Source: Limnobacter sp. 130 (GTDB taxonomy: Bacteria > Pseudomonadota > Gammaproteobacteria > Burkholderiales > Burkholderiaceae_B). From it: a stretch of DNA of 64,000 nt. The DNA is taken from contig NZ_LR732328.1 in the NCBI RefSeq assembly GCF_902506325.1, positions 372,001-436,000 of the forward strand, written 5' to 3'. Both the position numbers and the translations under genes were made by a program. The notes under the pieces were generated by a model. The model was not told the DNA's origin, made no database searches, and was given only the letters and a program-made list of their open reading frames with translations. Position 1 is the stretch's first letter. Each line of letters starts with the position of its first letter. Shown here piece by piece: positions 26,956 through 35,279 of the stretch.

Positions 26956-27437
26956 AACTGGATATAAAGAACAACAGCTCATTGTGGATTGCCGAGGCCA
27001 GCCGACTCATGGGCCTTGCGCCGGTTTTCGCCATGATGTGTGCCGTAATCATGGTGATTTTGGCTGCATTTTCGGTCAACGATTTTCTTCGCGCAACCGA
27101 GCTTGAACGAAAAAGTCAGGAGTTGCCTGAGTTCACTTTAAAGCGTGTGCCAGTTGGCAAGGTGGTCTACGAGGAGTATGCCCGAGTGCTTTCCAGGTTA
27201 AGCCCAGACGTGCAAGTGCTTGCCAATCGCGACAGCATCAAGATTGATATTGCCGACCCCTCCAAATATGCCGAATTCATGTACGTATTGAATAGCGTAC
27301 AGGGCATTTCAAAAGACGTGGTGTGGCATGCAGAGGAAATATGTCTGGCGGGCTGCTCGGGGCACGCTTCGCTGGCCGTTGTTAAAGGTATGACAGAGAA
27401 AGTGGAAGTCAAATTGAGAGGGCAAGGCGATGAGTGA
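26952..27437 (+). CDS. Small bitopic membrane protein of the pilus operon (PilO/GspM-like position)
   Basis: 161 residues: a short cytoplasmic start, one membrane helix (about 20-42), then a periplasmic domain that reads as an alternating helix-strand fold with a possible disulfide in E-I-C-L-A-G-C. Size, topology and place next to the previous bitopic protein suggest a partner in an inner-membrane alignment complex, like GspL/GspM or PilN/PilO. It overlaps both neighbours (ATGA at 26952; 8 bases at the end). The assignment rests on topology and context, not on recognised sequence. Confidence 0.65.
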   Translation: MKLDIKNNSSLWIAEASRLMGLAPVFAMMCAVIMVILAAFSVNDFLRATELERKSQELPEFTLKRVPVGKVVYEEYARVLSRLSPDVQVLANRDSIKIDIADPSKYAEFMYVLNSVQGISKDVVWHAEEICLAGCSGHASLAVVKGMTEKVEVKLRGQGDE

Positions 27438-28284
27438 ATCCGACAACAAAGTTGGCGTACCGTTTGCCAAACAAAAAGTGACCCTGGGGGTTGCGGCCTT
27501 GGGCATGGTGGGTTTGGTGTCATGGGCCGGTTGGACTGCATTTCAGGGTCCTTCCAATACAGGTGTTTCTCCGGTGGCCAGCGCATTTGCTGCTGGCACT
27601 TCTGCCAACAAATCTGACCGGGAAGTGGCCAGTATTAATGGTATGAAAATTACTGAAATGGAGTTGGGCAGCATGCTGCAGTCGGGCGTGGACCGCGCAA
27701 TTGTGATCGACCGTTACATCAATAAAGTGGTGGCTGCGGAGCGCGGTCGCGAGATGTATGTGGAAGAGGCCAAAGCTGCCCTGCGCGCAGCTGAGCGTGA
27801 AGTACTTTCTACTTTGTACACCACCAAGCGAATGGAAGAGTTGCGGAAAGCCGTAAGCGACGATGAAGTAAGGGCTTACTACGATGCCAACGTACTCGAC
27901 CAAAACTTTCAGCAGTGGAAAGTCAGTTATTACCTGAGCAATGATCAAAACGATGTGCAGCAAACCCTGGAGAAATTAAAGAAGGGCGAGAAGGACGCGC
28001 TTGATCAGTTAAAGCCACTGGTGGAGCAGGGTGACGGCTATGCCGTAGCTCAGGCGCTGCCTTACAACCTGGGGCGAGTGGTATCGAAAATGAAGAAAGG
28101 TGAGTTCAGCGAAGTGCTTAGATTGCGAAATGGCCTCTTGGTTTTGAAGATTGAGGACAGCAAACAATTTAAAAAACCCACCATGGAAGAATTGAAGCAA
28201 GACATAGTTCAGGCCCTTGCTTTAGAAAAATTCAATGCCGAACTTGAGCAGGCCCGCAGGCAGGCCAAGGTGGAGTTGGGTTAA
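27430..28284 (+). CDS. Membrane-anchored parvulin/SurA-like peptidyl-prolyl isomerase
   Basis: 284 residues. Residues ~16-36 form one membrane anchor. Then comes a SurA-N-like helical part (V-A-S-I-N-G-M-K-I-T-E-M-E-L and Y-I-N-K-V-V-A-A-E-R) and a rotamase-like domain at ~160-250 ending L-R-L-R-N-G-L-L-V-L-K-I-E-D, as in parvulins of the EpsD/PrsA type. The parvulin active-site signature is weak, so it may act as a chaperone more than as an isomerase. It overlaps the previous gene by 8 bases. A dedicated foldase inside a pilus operon fits a large, hard-to-fold client such as the fibre protein encoded downstream. Confidence 0.72.
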   Translation: MSESDNKVGVPFAKQKVTLGVAALGMVGLVSWAGWTAFQGPSNTGVSPVASAFAAGTSANKSDREVASINGMKITEMELGSMLQSGVDRAIVIDRYINKVVAAERGREMYVEEAKAALRAAEREVLSTLYTTKRMEELRKAVSDDEVRAYYDANVLDQNFQQWKVSYYLSNDQNDVQQTLEKLKKGEKDALDQLKPLVEQGDGYAVAQALPYNLGRVVSKMKKGEFSEVLRLRNGLLVLKIEDSKQFKKPTMEELKQDIVQALALEKFNAELEQARRQAKVELG

Positions 28285-28326
28285 TTAAACAAGGCTTGAG
28301 CAACACAGGTAATCAAGGAGAACATC

Positions 28327-29019
28327 ATGAAAGGTATTTTTAATCCCGTCGCCGGATTGCGAAAGCAAAAGCAATCGGGTTTTATTCAAGCAGCCTTGCT
28401 CTTCGGCATTGCCTTGATGACAGCCGTGCTGGGTGGCTTTGCATTGGCCAACCGAAGCCCAACCTCACAAACCGATGTGGAGCAAGCAAAAGTCAATGCC
28501 TCGGTTATTTTGAAACAGGCCAGTGATTTGCGCGATGGGGTGGCCAGGTACTCAAGCGATTTTGGTTCATCTGCAGTGTTGACCATGGATTTTTCGAATT
28601 CATCAGGGCAAGGTTTGTTTGATCCTGCGGCCCGGTACGCATCGCCACAAATTATGCCGACCTCTGCATTTGCAGCGGGTGCAGACACCAGCATCAAGCC
28701 GCCTTCAGCGCCATCGGCTGGGCACTGGTACATCAACAAGGCAACCGCGGGTAAATTGTTGGCGACAACTGAAGAAGACCCCATGGTGATTTTGCCTGAC
28801 CTGCGTGAGGATGTGTGTGGCCGAGTCAACACGCTCTTGTACGGCAGTAACATCGTTCCTTCAGCAAGCAACGCTTTGTCGGACTGGCTCGCTGGCACTG
28901 ACGGCGGAATTTCAGCAATCTCGACTGCTGCTCCGGCGGATGTGTCGGGATGGCCAGAAGGCTGTATCGAAACCAGCGACAATAAGTTTGTGTATTTCAA
29001 GGTTGTTCAAGAAAACTAA
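28327..29019 (+). CDS. Prepilin-like protein 1 (probable major subunit)
   Basis: 230 residues with a prepilin-type N-terminus: positively charged leader, then Q-S-G/F-I with the likely cut after Gly18, followed by a ~20-residue hydrophobic helix (A-A-L-L-F-G-I-A-L-M-T-A-V-L-G-G). Glu at mature position 5, common in type IV pilins, is replaced by Ala. The globular part carries one Cys pair (D-V-C-G-R and E-G-C-I-E), typical of pilin D-regions. It would be cut by a prepilin peptidase, none of which is encoded in this window. A good ribosome site (AAGGAG) precedes it, and a terminator right after it suggests high, separate expression. Confidence 0.72.
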   Translation: MKGIFNPVAGLRKQKQSGFIQAALLFGIALMTAVLGGFALANRSPTSQTDVEQAKVNASVILKQASDLRDGVARYSSDFGSSAVLTMDFSNSSGQGLFDPAARYASPQIMPTSAFAAGADTSIKPPSAPSAGHWYINKATAGKLLATTEEDPMVILPDLREDVCGRVNTLLYGSNIVPSASNALSDWLAGTDGGISAISTAAPADVSGWPEGCIETSDNKFVYFKVVQEN

Positions 29020-29036
29020 GCCACCAAGACATCATC

Positions 29037-29061
29037 AAGCCCGCAATTGCGGGCTTTTTTT
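29037..29061 (+). terminator. Intrinsic terminator after prepilin-like gene 1
   Basis: The perfect palindrome AAGCCCGCAA / TTGCGGGCTT (29037-29056) runs into seven T (29055-29061). It lies 18 bases after the first prepilin-like gene and about 100 bases before the second, so it should reduce read-through into the fibre gene or mark a separate transcript. Confidence 0.88.
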
Positions 29062-29159
29062 ACGTTGTATTTCACCAAAGCAAGGGATGTGGGCTTGCGT
29101 GAATTCACCCGTTAACCCGGTATGCACCGAATTCCGTGCCAAGAACCGAGGTGAAAAAA

Positions 29160-29696
29160 GTGAATTGGAAAGCCATTCAACAGCAAAGCGGATTCATCGC
29201 TTCCTACATTTTGTACGGCATTGGTTTGCTGGCCATTGTGGGCGCGGCCTATGCGCGCTTGAATACCAGCGCACAGCAGGGTCAGTCTGTTCAAGACACC
29301 GTCAGCGAGGTTGCCGTACAACTCGAAGTCATTAAGGGAAAAATCATGCTTTGTGCGGCGGTTTATCCCGATGGCGACCATGAACAGTTCGACACACGGC
29401 ACGCCTACCCCGCACCAGCCACCACGGGCAACGCTGCAGTCATTTCATCTGTTGTTTGTCCCGCACCCAATGGCGATTTGTCGCTTGCCCTGATGCCCGA
29501 CGGAATTCCCTTGCCGGTCAGTCCTCCTGATTTCGACGAGTGGGTGTACGAGCACACGGAAACCGGGGGAATACGGCTGCGATTAATACCCCGTGTAAGC
29601 GGTGGTGCAGCAGCAACCCGAGAGCGCCTGTTGCGTCAGTACGAGGGGTCAGTCATCGCCTCGGGCGATGAACTTGTGTTTGCGGTATTGAACTAG
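29160..29696 (+). CDS. Prepilin-like protein 2 (probable minor subunit)
   Basis: 178 residues from the GTG at 29160, chosen because GAGGTG lies 6 bases upstream; a GTG at 29136 is an alternative. The N-terminus repeats the pattern of prepilin 1: a short charged leader, Q-Q-Q-S-G/F-I (cut after Gly11) and a hydrophobic helix (Y-I-L-Y-G-I-G-L-L-A-I-V-G-A-A-Y). Again no Glu at mature position 5. Two Cys occur (M-L-C-A-A-V, V-V-C-P-A-P). It sits 8 bases before the giant fibre gene, so it may be the pilin-like element that anchors or primes that fibre. Confidence 0.68.
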   Translation: MNWKAIQQQSGFIASYILYGIGLLAIVGAAYARLNTSAQQGQSVQDTVSEVAVQLEVIKGKIMLCAAVYPDGDHEQFDTRHAYPAPATTGNAAVISSVVCPAPNGDLSLALMPDGIPLPVSPPDFDEWVYEHTETGGIRLRLIPRVSGGAAATRERLLRQYEGSVIASGDELVFAVLN

Positions 29697-29704
29697 GAGT
29701 TCAC

Positions 29705-32700
29705 ATGAAGAAAAATAATTCCGGAATCAACACCGCCAGTTTTCAACCGAAACCCATTGTGCTGGCTGTTCAAAAGGCCTTGCCGTATTTGGTGGCCTTC
29801 AGTTTGAGTGCAGCTGCTGTGTCTCCCGCGGTGGGCCGCTCGGGCGATTCCGCTGCTGCCTTCACCGCGACCCAGCTAATACGTCAATTCACACTAAAAA
29901 ACACAGTGGCGCAGGTCAGTCAAGGCATGCAAGGACATGTCGAAGAGGTCAACGGCGTGCTGCGCGCCAAGGAAATGGGTGCCAGACCTACCGGGTATCC
30001 TGCCGACATGGGGTCTGTGCCATCCTCGGCCAATTTGCCACAACGCGACGGTGCAGGTCGCCCTCTTGGATACTGCGCTTGGGACAACAATTCATCAACA
30101 TCCAACAGCAGTTTTCTGGCCGGGCAGGGCGTACCCAACCCACTCGTGTACGCCGTGGTGTCCCCAGGTTTGAATGGCAGCATGGAAACCAGTTGCACGT
30201 ATGTTCTGGCCAATCTTGGTGGTCTGGGCGACGATTACGTGCAGGTCACCGCGCCATCGCAAACATCTTCGAGACAATTCAGAAGTGCCGTCGGCACTTA
30301 TGCGGACTTAACCGCCATGCCTGGTGAGGAAGGCGACGTTCGATTGGTGCTGGATACCAACAAACTTTACAGCTATGTAGGCGGTGCTTGGCAGCCAGTG
30401 GATGCCAGCAAGTTTAATGATGATTCGGCCAGTAACGGGGCAGGCGCCATTGCCTACACCACTGGCAAAGTCACAGTGGCTGATTTTCAGGCAGCCAGTG
30501 CAACTATCACAGGCGCTCTGGCCGGAAGTACGGCCACATTTTCAAGCAGTGTAACTGCCTCTGGTTTTATCGGAAACGGTGCCGCTTTGACTGACCTGAA
30601 TGCAAGCAATGTCAGCAGTGGGGTTTTGGGTGCTGCATTTGGTGGCACAGGGGTTGATTCAAGTGCGGCCGCGCAGGGTAGTTTGCTGATTGGTACCGGC
30701 GCAGGTTTCGCGTTGGGTGCAATCAGTGCCGGTGACGGAATTGGCGTATTGAACGGTGCTGGCAGTATCACCATTTCAAACACAGGTGTAATTAGCATTG
30801 CCGGCACAAACAACCAGGTAATCGCAAGCGCCATGAATGGCGATGTGGTGCTGAGTTTGCCACAAGACATAGCCATGACCAGTACGCCCACTTTTGCGGG
30901 CGCATTCTTCAACGGCAATGTCGATGTCGCCTCGATCAGCCAGGCGGGCGTACCCGCCACATTGGCTTTTCAATACGCCAGCGATACAGGTTCAACTTTT
31001 TATGCCGAACCCAATCTGGGGTTGGGAACTGGTGCATTGGCTGGTCGCAAGAATGCAGGCAATGTGGCGGTGGGCAACGGCGTACTCGGACAAATGACTA
31101 CGCTCGGCTATGGCGAGGAGTCGGGTACCTGGAACACTGGCGTGGGTTATCAAGCCTTGTACACCAACGATTACGGAGATGAAAATACGGCGTTGGGTTA
31201 CAAGAGCATGTTCAGTAACACCACGGGTTACTACAACACGGCATCGGGTGCCTGGTCGATGTATGCGAATACGACGGGCAGTTTCAATACGGCCAGCGGC
31301 TACTACAGTTTGCAGGCCAACACCACAGGCTTTGACAATGTGGCGATTGGCGCTTATGCACTCATGACAAATACCTCGGGCAGCAGCAACGTGGCAGTGG
31401 GGGAGTTTGGGTTGGGCCGCAACACAACGGGTTACTACAACACGGCTGTGGGTGATGCCGCCCTGAATGGCAACACCACTGGTTTCTACAACACAGCGAT
31501 AGGCTCATATGCCGCTGACAATATAAGCACCAGTGCTTATGTCACTTCGATTGGCGCATTTTCAATGTACAGGGCAACCGCCACCGAGAGTGTCGCTGTC
31601 GGTACCAACACCCTGTATTACTCGGAAGGCCAATACAACACGGCTGTGGGCAACAACACATTCGGCGAGTTGCGCACAGGGGGCTCCAACACAGCGCTGG
31701 GTCACTACGCCATGCCTGCGTTAACAACAGGCGATACCAACATTGCCGTCGGTCATCGTTCGGGCAACACCATCACAACAGGCAGCCGCAACATCTTGAT
31801 TGGCGACCACGCGGGCAATGGCACTTTGACCAGCACCAGCAATATTGCGTTGGGTAATAGCGCAACAATTGGCGATGCGCTGTCTTATGCAGTCACCATT
31901 GGCAATGATTCGTCGGTCACGACATCCAACACAGTGGTGCTTGGGCGCACCACGGATAACACTGTAATTGGCGCAACCGCCGACGATGGCAGTGGCAACA
32001 AACTTCAAATTACCGGTGGTTTGCGGGCCTCTGGCAATGTGTTTTTGAATACAGGCAGTGCTGCCAACTACACGCAGTTAAGGGACTTGCGGGTGATGTC
32101 TTCAAACAACGATGCTGGCTGGGATCATCTGCGGATTTATTCCGGTGCCCGTTCAACCACCATAGATGTTGGTGGAGCCGAAGATGGGCTTATTTTCCGT
32201 GTGGGTCAAGGTGGATCCGGCGGGGTAGGCGACCAAACCTACAACACAGTGCTCACCCTGAAACCGGATCAGTCAGCTGTATTCGCGGGCCGTGTTGATG
32301 TTCAAAGTTTGTACGTCAATGGTGAGCAGGTGGCACCCGTGAACAAGGCAAACATTGATGCAGCACTTACCTTCGCAAGTACTGTAGGCGCAGCATTTCC
32401 ACAAAGCAGTTTGGCCCTGGGCATTAATGCACTGGGTGCTGATCCACGCGCAGGCAATATCGCAATTGGCGAGGGCGTACTTACAAGCCTGTCACCCAGC
32501 GCTGTTTCTACCGAGGGAATTTTTAACACAGGTGTGGGCTTTAATGCGCTCACCGTGAACAGCACAGGTTCGTACAATACAGCGATAGGCACGTACACAC
32601 TGAATGCCAACACAAGCGGCTACAACAACACCGCTGTGGGTGTGTATGCCATGGTGAATACCACCACGGGTTTCGACAATACCGGTGTGGGCCGAAATGC

Positions 32701-35200
32701 ATTGAACCTGAATACAAGCGGTAGCCGCAACAATGCCGTGGGTGTGAATGCGCTTCACAGCAACACCACAGGTGTGCAAAACAATGCAATCGGTACCAAC
32801 GCGATGTTCTCGAATACCACGGGTTATCAAAACGTGGCGTTGGGTGACAATGCCTTGTACACCAATAGTGTGGGGTATCAAATTGTGGCCATTGGTCAAG
32901 ACGCCCTGTACAACAACACCACCGGCTATCAAAACGTTGCGATCGGTTTTAATTCCCAACGCAGCACTACCTCGGGCTATCGAAATACCGCGGTGGGTAT
33001 TAATTCGCTACTGAACAACACCGATGGTTTCGAGAATAGCGCATTTGGTGTGAACGCCTTGTTGGCCAACACCAGCGGCGACTACAACAGCGCCTTTGGT
33101 GTAAACAGTTTGTTAACCAACACCACAGGTGAACGAAATGTGGGTGTGGGATTCAACACCTTGTTAAGTAACACCACGGGCTCGAACAACGTGGCGGTGG
33201 GGGTCAATGCGTTGTTGAAAAATACCACGGGCAATGAAAATACGGCTGTGGGCGACAATGCCCTGTTCGAGAACACCACAGGGCATTCGAATGCCGCTGT
33301 CGGTCGTGGCGCCATGAATAACAATACCACTGGTTATTACAACATTGCCATGGGTCGAAACGCCCTGCTAACCAACACCACCGGCTACAACAACAGTGCT
33401 TTGGGTTACAACAGCCTTATTTTTAACACCACGGGTTACAACAACGCAGCATTGGGTCGCAACGCATTACAAAACAACACCACGGGGTTTAATAACACAG
33501 CGATCGGCACGTTTTCCATGTTTGGCAGTACCACTGGCCTGGACAACACTGCAGTGGGCTTGAACTCCCTGTACTCCAATACCGCTGGTAATGCCAACGT
33601 TTCCTTGGGTAAAAACGCTTTGCTAGGCAATACAACCGGCAGCTACAACATGGGTGTCGGCACTTCTTCCGATGTATTGGTAAACAGTGTGAACTACGCA
33701 TCTGCGGTCGGTGCCTTTGCGCGTGTCACCACATCGAATACTCTCGTGTTGGGTGCTTTGGGTGTTGCCAAAGACGGTGTCGTATCTTCAACGGACGATC
33801 AGGTGGTCATTGGCGCCACATCGCGCAGCGACACCTATGTGAACACCAAGTTGCATGTCAATGGTGCCGCCAGCTTCAGCGGGCAAATCGCAGCAACTGG
33901 CGGTGCGCTGGTGTCGAGTAACCAGTACTTGCGTTTTGGTGAGCCGACAGAAACCTCTGATCCAATGGCCATATATAGAACCAATGCTGCAGCCGATCAA
34001 AGCAGGTTGAGGATAGGTATTGGTGACAACGCAAGTACATTTGGCGGGGTCAACGCCGATGAACTGCAGGTGGGCTTGTTGGGGCTCGACTTGGTAAGCT
34101 ACACGCCCGTGTTCAGAATTGCAGGCAGTGGCGATGTGATTGCCAACGGCTATGTTCAAGCCACCGCATTCAATGTCAGTTCAGATCGGCGTTTGAAAAC
34201 CAATATTCAGGCACAAAATTCCGATTCGGTATTAAGCAGGCTTGAGCAACTACAAACTTACAGCTACGAGTACCTGGCCAACCCCAATCTGGGGCGACGC
34301 ATTGGTGTAATTGCGCAAGAAATCCAAAACCTGTTCCCCGAGGCTGTGGCAACCCGGGCCGACGGCATGATGTCCGTGGATTACAGCGCATTGGGTGCCA
34401 TGGCAGCCATGGGTGTTGGTCAGTTGAGTAAACAAGTCAAAGTGCTTGATAAAACGGTATTGGAACAAGGGCAGCGGATCGATGTGCTCGATGATCGAGT
34501 GAATCAACATGACATGCGCATTACTTCCCTGGAAGGATGGAAAACCGAGGCAGTGAAACGCATGGATGGCATGCAAAACGCGATCGATTTGAATATCCAA
34601 AAAATTGCCGAAAACGCGGTGGCCATTCAAACCAATTCAATTGCGATCGAGCGTTTGGACGATGCTTTATTTACCCTCGATGGGCAAGTGAAAAACAATT
34701 CAGATTCAATCAACCACATCAATTCACGGTGGGCAAAAAACTTTAGCGAATCGACCGACGGTTCTTTGCTCACGATCAATGCAGTGGAACTGAAAGTGAG
34801 CAACTTCACGGCGCAGCAGGTGCGTTCGAACTCAGTTTATTCTCAGCGGCTTGAAGCGGAAATGGCGCGAATCACCGACCTGGAGGTCAACAATCTTCGA
34901 GCCAACTCAGCAGTTGTCAACACCGTACAGGCTGAGCAATTAAATACTGGATCTGTTCAGGTTTATGCCGGAGTGGGTTTGCCTGCCGTGCTGTTTGCTG
35001 CCAAATCAGACGGTCATTACACCGTGAGTACCAGTGCACTCGATGGTAGCTATGCCACGGCTACTGTGATTGTGAATGCGGGACAAGCCAAAGTGATCTC
35101 GGTGGCCAGCGAGGGCATTGAATTGTATGCAGAAGGCAATCAGGTCAAGGTGATTGCCGCAGGCAAATCGATCAAAGCGAGTTGGATCAAAATGGGTTAA
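29705..35200 (+). CDS. Giant fibre-like protein with 17-residue repeats and S74 self-cleaving chaperone domain
   Basis: 1,831 residues; GGAG lies about 5 bases before the ATG. Order: a signal-like hydrophobic segment at ~22-45 ending near P-A-V-G; an N-terminal domain with two Cys (Y-C-A-W and T-S-C-T-Y); stalk-like Gly/Ala/Ser/Thr-rich sequence; a repeat block from 488 (at least eight 17-residue units, then degenerate ones); an interruption; 22 in-register 17-residue units at 952-1325; a further head; the S74/endosialidase chaperone start S-D-R-R-L-K (1493-1498) with A-Q-E-I-Q-N-L-F-P-E-A-V; a coiled coil at ~1550-1750; and a terminal beta-like domain. Members of the S74 group trimerise and cut themselves before that Ser. 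I infer a trimeric surface or pilus-tip fibre. Its receptor is unknown. Confidence 0.8.
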   Translation: MKKNNSGINTASFQPKPIVLAVQKALPYLVAFSLSAAAVSPAVGRSGDSAAAFTATQLIRQFTLKNTVAQVSQGMQGHVEEVNGVLRAKEMGARPTGYPADMGSVPSSANLPQRDGAGRPLGYCAWDNNSSTSNSSFLAGQGVPNPLVYAVVSPGLNGSMETSCTYVLANLGGLGDDYVQVTAPSQTSSRQFRSAVGTYADLTAMPGEEGDVRLVLDTNKLYSYVGGAWQPVDASKFNDDSASNGAGAIAYTTGKVTVADFQAASATITGALAGSTATFSSSVTASGFIGNGAALTDLNASNVSSGVLGAAFGGTGVDSSAAAQGSLLIGTGAGFALGAISAGDGIGVLNGAGSITISNTGVISIAGTNNQVIASAMNGDVVLSLPQDIAMTSTPTFAGAFFNGNVDVASISQAGVPATLAFQYASDTGSTFYAEPNLGLGTGALAGRKNAGNVAVGNGVLGQMTTLGYGEESGTWNTGVGYQALYTNDYGDENTALGYKSMFSNTTGYYNTASGAWSMYANTTGSFNTASGYYSLQANTTGFDNVAIGAYALMTNTSGSSNVAVGEFGLGRNTTGYYNTAVGDAALNGNTTGFYNTAIGSYAADNISTSAYVTSIGAFSMYRATATESVAVGTNTLYYSEGQYNTAVGNNTFGELRTGGSNTALGHYAMPALTTGDTNIAVGHRSGNTITTGSRNILIGDHAGNGTLTSTSNIALGNSATIGDALSYAVTIGNDSSVTTSNTVVLGRTTDNTVIGATADDGSGNKLQITGGLRASGNVFLNTGSAANYTQLRDLRVMSSNNDAGWDHLRIYSGARSTTIDVGGAEDGLIFRVGQGGSGGVGDQTYNTVLTLKPDQSAVFAGRVDVQSLYVNGEQVAPVNKANIDAALTFASTVGAAFPQSSLALGINALGADPRAGNIAIGEGVLTSLSPSAVSTEGIFNTGVGFNALTVNSTGSYNTAIGTYTLNANTSGYNNTAVGVYAMVNTTTGFDNTGVGRNALNLNTSGSRNNAVGVNALHSNTTGVQNNAIGTNAMFSNTTGYQNVALGDNALYTNSVGYQIVAIGQDALYNNTTGYQNVAIGFNSQRSTTSGYRNTAVGINSLLNNTDGFENSAFGVNALLANTSGDYNSAFGVNSLLTNTTGERNVGVGFNTLLSNTTGSNNVAVGVNALLKNTTGNENTAVGDNALFENTTGHSNAAVGRGAMNNNTTGYYNIAMGRNALLTNTTGYNNSALGYNSLIFNTTGYNNAALGRNALQNNTTGFNNTAIGTFSMFGSTTGLDNTAVGLNSLYSNTAGNANVSLGKNALLGNTTGSYNMGVGTSSDVLVNSVNYASAVGAFARVTTSNTLVLGALGVAKDGVVSSTDDQVVIGATSRSDTYVNTKLHVNGAASFSGQIAATGGALVSSNQYLRFGEPTETSDPMAIYRTNAAADQSRLRIGIGDNASTFGGVNADELQVGLLGLDLVSYTPVFRIAGSGDVIANGYVQATAFNVSSDRRLKTNIQAQNSDSVLSRLEQLQTYSYEYLANPNLGRRIGVIAQEIQNLFPEAVATRADGMMSVDYSALGAMAAMGVGQLSKQVKVLDKTVLEQGQRIDVLDDRVNQHDMRITSLEGWKTEAVKRMDGMQNAIDLNIQKIAENAVAIQTNSIAIERLDDALFTLDGQVKNNSDSINHINSRWAKNFSESTDGSLLTINAVELKVSNFTAQQVRSNSVYSQRLEAEMARITDLEVNNLRANSAVVNTVQAEQLNTGSVQVYAGVGLPAVLFAAKSDGHYTVSTSALDGSYATATVIVNAGQAKVISVASEGIELYAEGNQVKVIAAGKSIKASWIKMG
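31166..31573 (+). repeat. Coding tandem repeat, block 1 of the fibre gene (51-bp unit)
   Basis: Eight units of 51 bp, each encoding a 17-residue motif of the form N-T-T-G-x-x-N-T-A-x-G, closing with a hydrophobic pair. Later units up to about 31850 are degenerate and irregular in length. Each unit would add one coil to a YadA/tail-fibre-like beta prism. Confidence 0.8.
32558..33679 (+). repeat. Coding tandem repeat, block 2 of the fibre gene (22 x 51 bp)
   Basis: 22 units, exactly in register with no insertion (1,122 bp). The 17-residue consensus is N-T-T-G-x-x-N-x-A-V-G-x-N-A-L-x-x. The DNA of units differs at many sites, so the array is old and not freshly amplified. Units around 33100-33500 are the most alike and the likeliest place for copy-number change. 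Confidence 0.88.
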
Positions 35201-35279
35201 CCGCCCTGGGTGAATGCGAGCTTTGCAGATTGGAATATGCTGCTTTGGAATGATCTTGAAACCAGGGCAGGGAGTGGGC

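Noticed and set aside
31166-33679. Regular repeats that could be taken for a CRISPR or satellite array
   Set aside because: The 51-bp units are in frame, encode a 17-residue motif and have no spacer pattern, so they are protein repeats of the fibre gene.
29920-34630. Several open frames on the minus strand beneath the fibre gene
   Set aside because: They arise from the repeated composition of the coding strand, have no ribosome sites and show no domains.
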